A DNA stretch of 64,000 nt from Fundidesulfovibrio soli. GTDB taxonomy: Bacteria; Desulfobacterota; Desulfovibrionia; Desulfovibrionales; Desulfovibrionaceae. The position numbers and the translations under genes are program-made. The notes below the pieces were generated by a model. The model had not been told where the DNA came from and did no database searches. It worked only from the letters and a program-made list of their open reading frames with translations. This document shows, piece by piece, positions 61,691 through 64,000 of the stretch (the first letter of the stretch is position 1; every line of letters starts with the position of its first letter). The stretch lies in assembly GCF_022808695.1 (NCBI RefSeq), contig NZ_JAKZKW010000011.1, positions 47,074 to 111,073 on the forward strand. The letters are read 5' to 3'.

Positions 61691-61756
61691 CCTCCAAGAA
61701 TTGGAGGTCCGAGGGCATCTCGATCGCGCAGCTATTGCGCGATTAGGAACAAATCT
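61691..61756 (+). terminator. Tandem hairpins with T-run in front of the sigma-54 promoter
   Basis: Two hairpins, CCTCCAA/TTGGAGG and ATCGCGCA/TGCGCGAT, stand 16 nt apart; AAATCTTTTTTAAT follows. They could block read-through from upstream and insulate the hydrogenase promoter region. Confidence 0.5.
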
Positions 61757-61794
61757 TTTTTAATATCGAGGTGGTCGGGATTCCTGATTGTGCG

Positions 61795-61810
61795 TGGCAC
61801 GGGGAATGCT
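61795..61810 (+). promoter_or_regulatory. Sigma-54-type (-24/-12) promoter
   Basis: TGGCACGGGGAATGCT fits TGGCAC-N5-TTGC with one mismatch; the GG and GC dinucleotides are 10 nt apart as required. It points toward the hydrogenase genes, which start about 800 nt further on. No activator site was identified. Confidence 0.6.
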
Positions 61811-62346
61811 CAAGGAGTGTCATCGCAAAGGCGCTCGCCAGGGGTCAGGGTCACGTCACCTCCTTGAGAGGCCGATCCCCCCTGAAGCGGGATGAGCGAC
61901 GAAACATCAGGCGAGGAAATCATGGGAGTCACCACCAGCGCGAGCAACACCGAAGCCTCCACCCGGCAGGCTGATGACCGCCCCCTCCTGCGGGCGCTTC
62001 GGTCTGGCTCCGGGTCCGGTTTCGCGCGTGACGCTTCTTGCTGGCGCTCTGCCCGGGACGTGGCGCGGTGCGGCCTGCAATCGCCCTCGAACCGGGCTAA
62101 CGCGACCCAGAGCCCCATCGCTCCCTGTTTGGCAGCCTGTCATGTTGCAAGCGCCGGGCGCCCCCAAGAGCACGATGCATGCCAAGCCCCTGTTCCCGGA
62201 TTTTTCGCGCTTGCGAGCGTCGATTTCGGGCGCCGGTCGATAAATTTCCATCATGAACCGCCAGTTACAAGGAATTCATCCTACGCTTTTTTAGTTCCTT
62301 CTCTGTAACTGGTTCGATAGGACGCAGCCGAAAGGTTGTTTTCAGC

Positions 62347-62376
62347 TTGGCAACGCTCCCGATCTTGTGATATGTT
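62347..62376 (+). promoter_or_regulatory. Candidate sigma-70 promoter of the hydrogenase genes
   Basis: TTGGCA, an 18-nt spacer and TATGTT in an AT-rich stretch about 230 nt upstream of the small-subunit gene. Moderate match only. Confidence 0.4.
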
Positions 62377-62608
62377 TTTTGGTTTTCCCTCTAGCACAGA
62401 TTTTGGAGCCCTTATGTGGCCATCGAGTAGTAACAATTCCTAGGGCCAAGCTGCTTCAAGGTAATATTCGTCTGTAACTTTGATACGTTGACGAGCCGCC
62501 CTCCCCGGGATCGTCCGGGCCAGGGCGGATGAAACAACTCACTGAACGGGCGCAGAATCAAACCGGGCCGGCCTCCGCAAAAACGCGCGCCGCCCACGAG
62601 GAGTCGCA

Positions 62609-63565
62609 ATGAAAAACCGCAACGTGCCTTCCGCCAAAGACATCCCTTGTCCCCCGGGAGTATCCCGGCGCTCCTTCCTGAAGTTCTGCTCGGCCGTGGC
62701 CGTCACCATCGGGCTTGGCCCCACGGGCATGGCCGAAGTGGCCAGGGCGCTGACCGGACCCAAGCCCATCGTGGTCTGGTTGAACTTCAGCGAATGCACA
62801 GGCTGCACCGAGTCCCTGCTGCGCATGTCCAACCCCACGCCTGACAGCCTGATCCTGGACACCATCTCCCTGGAGTACCACGAGACCCTGATGGCCGCCG
62901 CCGGCCTGGCCGCCACCGGCCACCTGGCCGACGTGGTCAACGCCAACGCGGGCCAGTTCTTCGCCATCGTGGAAGGCTCCATCCCCACGGCCAACAACGG
63001 CGCCTACGGCACCATCGGCGGCGAGACCATGCTCTCCATCGCCCAGCGCGTGCTGCCCAAGGCCAAGGCCGTCATCGCCTACGGCACCTGCTCCTCCTAC
63101 GGCGGCCTGGCCGCGGCCAAGCCCAACCCCACCGGGGCCAAGGGCGTCGGCGACCTGGGCATCCTGGGCAGCGTGCCCCTGATCAACGTGCCCGGCTGCT
63201 CGCCCAACCCCTACAACCTGGCGGGCGTCATCGTGAACTACCTGCTCAAGGGCACCCTCCCGGCGCTCGACACCTACAAGCGGCCCACCTTCGCCTTCGG
63301 CCAGACCGTTCACAGCCGCTGCCCCAGGCCCCACGGCTGCCTCGAGGACTACCGTTGCAGGGGCAAGGTCACCTACAACAACTGCGCCACCGCCAAGTTC
63401 AACGGCGGCACTTCCTGGGACATCCAGGCTGTCCACCACTGCATCGGCTGCTCCAACCCGAACTTCTGGGACGCCAACACCTCGTTCTACAACAGTGAGT
63501 TCGGAACCAAGTTCGCTTCGAGCAGCCACAGCAAGATTCAGTTCGTGCCCGCTGGCGGCGATTAA
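62609..63565 (+). CDS. [NiFe] hydrogenase small subunit (periplasmic, Tat-exported)
   Basis: The 318 residues start with a Tat signal ([21 protein letters not shown] at 20-21). The mature chain has the proximal-cluster cysteines in ECTGCTES (63, 66), GTCSSYGG and PGCSPNP, then the medial/distal cluster region [25 protein letters not shown] and [13 protein letters not shown]. Compared with D. gigas the segment between HxxCPR and the next Cys is shorter by about 15 residues. It oxidises H2 in the periplasm and passes electrons to cytochrome c3-type carriers. The start follows GAGGAG. The large subunit follows at 24 nt. Confidence 0.95.
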   Translation: MKNRNVPSAKDIPCPPGVSRRSFLKFCSAVAVTIGLGPTGMAEVARALTGPKPIVVWLNFSECTGCTESLLRMSNPTPDSLILDTISLEYHETLMAAAGLAATGHLADVVNANAGQFFAIVEGSIPTANNGAYGTIGGETMLSIAQRVLPKAKAVIAYGTCSSYGGLAAAKPNPTGAKGVGDLGILGSVPLINVPGCSPNPYNLAGVIVNYLLKGTLPALDTYKRPTFAFGQTVHSRCPRPHGCLEDYRCRGKVTYNNCATAKFNGGTSWDIQAVHHCIGCSNPNFWDANTSFYNSEFGTKFASSSHSKIQFVPAGGD

Positions 63566-63588
63566 TAGAAATTTTTCAGGAGATAACT

Positions 63589-64000
63589 ATGGCTACCACT
63601 TCCACTGCTAGCTCGTTGCTCGGCGGGATAACCTCCACAACGGGCACCACCACGACGACGTCCACCACGACCGCGGCCGCCGCTGCCGTCGCGGCCCCCG
63701 GGAACATCACCCTCGATCCCATCAGCCGCATCGAAGGCCACCTGCGCATCGACGCCAAGGTCGGCACCGCCGGCACCGTCGACTCGGCCTGGGCCTCGGC
63801 CACCCTGTTCCGGGGCATCGAGATGATCCTGGCCGGCCGCGACCCCCGCGACGCGCCCCTGATCACCCAGCGTCTGTGCGGCGTGTGCACCTACATTCAC
63901 CTGCAGGCCTCCACCACCGCCATCGAAAACGCCATGAAGCTGACCGTGCCCGCCAACGCGCAGATCGTTCGCAATCTGCTGCAGGGCACCCAGTTCCTGC
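63589..64000 (+). CDS. [NiFe] hydrogenase large subunit (3' end outside window)
   Basis: The first 137 residues are visible. After a Thr/Ser/Ala-rich stretch of about 36 residues (GGITSTTGTTTTTSTTTAAA) comes the catalytic-subunit start: ITLDPISRIEGHLRID and the N-terminal nickel motif RLCGVCTYIH (Cys97, Cys100). ATG 63589 follows AGGAG. The low-complexity N-terminus is longer than in D. gigas or D. vulgaris HynA-type subunits. The C-terminal cysteine pair and cleavage site lie beyond the window. Confidence 0.95.
   Translation, partial: MATTSTASSLLGGITSTTGTTTTTSTTTAAAAAVAAPGNITLDPISRIEGHLRIDAKVGTAGTVDSAWASATLFRGIEMILAGRDPRDAPLITQRLCGVCTYIHLQASTTAIENAMKLTVPANAQIVRNLLQGTQFL

Larger units (their letters stand above)
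61270..62608. other. 1.34-kb region between the kinase and hydrogenase genes
   Basis: No gene is firmly supported. The best frame, 61922-62308 on the plus strand (ATG behind GAGGAAATC), gives a protein of about 128 residues with no recognisable motif and Ser/Arg/Ala-rich composition, so it is left uncalled. Structural items: a CCTCCAA-GAA-TTGGAGG hairpin (61691-61707), ATCGCGCA-GCTAT-TGCGCGAT (61723-61743) followed by a T-run (terminator-like), the sigma-54-type promoter (61795), a 62347 promoter candidate, and AT-rich DNA from 62260 to 62490. Confidence 0.65.

Noticed and set aside
61922..62308. Possible small gene with GAGGAAATC in front of its ATG
   Set aside because: The product has no recognisable motif and Ser/Arg/Ala-rich composition; competing frames on both strands are equally open. 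Left as part of the leader region.

Overview
The window reads as chromosomal DNA of a GC-rich, anaerobic, sulfate-reducing deltaproteobacterium of the Desulfovibrio type (Desulfovibrionaceae; genus not decided). The reasons are a periplasmic [NiFe] hydrogenase with a Tat signal, a complex I operon without NuoEFG but with extra antiporter-like subunits, a single-cluster Desulfovibrio-type ferredoxin, DsrE-like proteins, a TauE/SafE exporter, many PAS-type kinases and chemoreceptors, and an iron-regulated feo operon. All identifications come from reading the sequence and recalling families; no search was run.

Layout. 1-1510: end of a surface-glycan locus (GT2 glycosyltransferase, methyltransferase). 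1653-1746: tRNA-Ser(GCT) on the minus strand with its own terminator. 1868-5463: alanine transaminase and homoserine dehydrogenase (overlapping), then a secreted papain-like peptidase. 5824-9622 (minus): Old Yellow Enzyme, a two-TM protein with a TauE/SafE exporter, and a receiver-domain protein. 9751-16107: dCache chemoreceptor, GyrI-like protein, a stand-alone MetH-reactivation-like protein, and an NtrC-type regulator with its kinase. 16260-17640: NfeD and a QmcA/stomatin protein. 18274-21813: an ABC exporter with a greatly enlarged nucleotide-binding domain, overlapping a cyclic-nucleotide-binding protein, then Fur. 22209-23616 (minus): ECF sigma, small membrane (anti-sigma-like) protein and Spy/CpxP-like periplasmic protein. 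23855-26993 (minus): feo operon with two FeoA proteins, a Cys-rich FeoB-associated protein and FeoB, with Fur-box-like palindromes. 27125-34106 (minus): small metabolic and regulatory genes (amidohydrolase, thioesterase, aPGM, USP, ferredoxin, FlgM-like, MOSC, FCD protein, lipoprotein, DsrE, acetyltransferase) plus a decayed receiver domain.

35074-46692 (plus) is one long operon, nuoABCDHIJK, antiporter-like subunit, small membrane protein, NuoL-like subunit, nuoM, nuoN, closed by a 15-bp terminator. It codes for the quinone-binding and proton-pumping modules without the NADH-oxidising module, so a ferredoxin or other low-potential carrier is the likely donor. 46956-51028 (minus): lrgAB, an SGNH hydrolase, a DUF4412-like exported protein and a DsrE protein. 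51193-61269 (minus): three orphan histidine kinases, and a TetR-chemoreceptor-CheW cluster headed by a perfect 22-bp palindromic operator. 61270-62608 is a 1.3-kb non-coding leader with a sigma-54-type promoter, followed by the hydrogenase small subunit and the start of the large subunit, which runs off the window.

No CRISPR array, rRNA, complete insertion sequence or prophage was seen. The least explained items are the ABC exporter/cNMP pair, the long GTCTCC-ended palindromes and the repeated hairpin family between genes.
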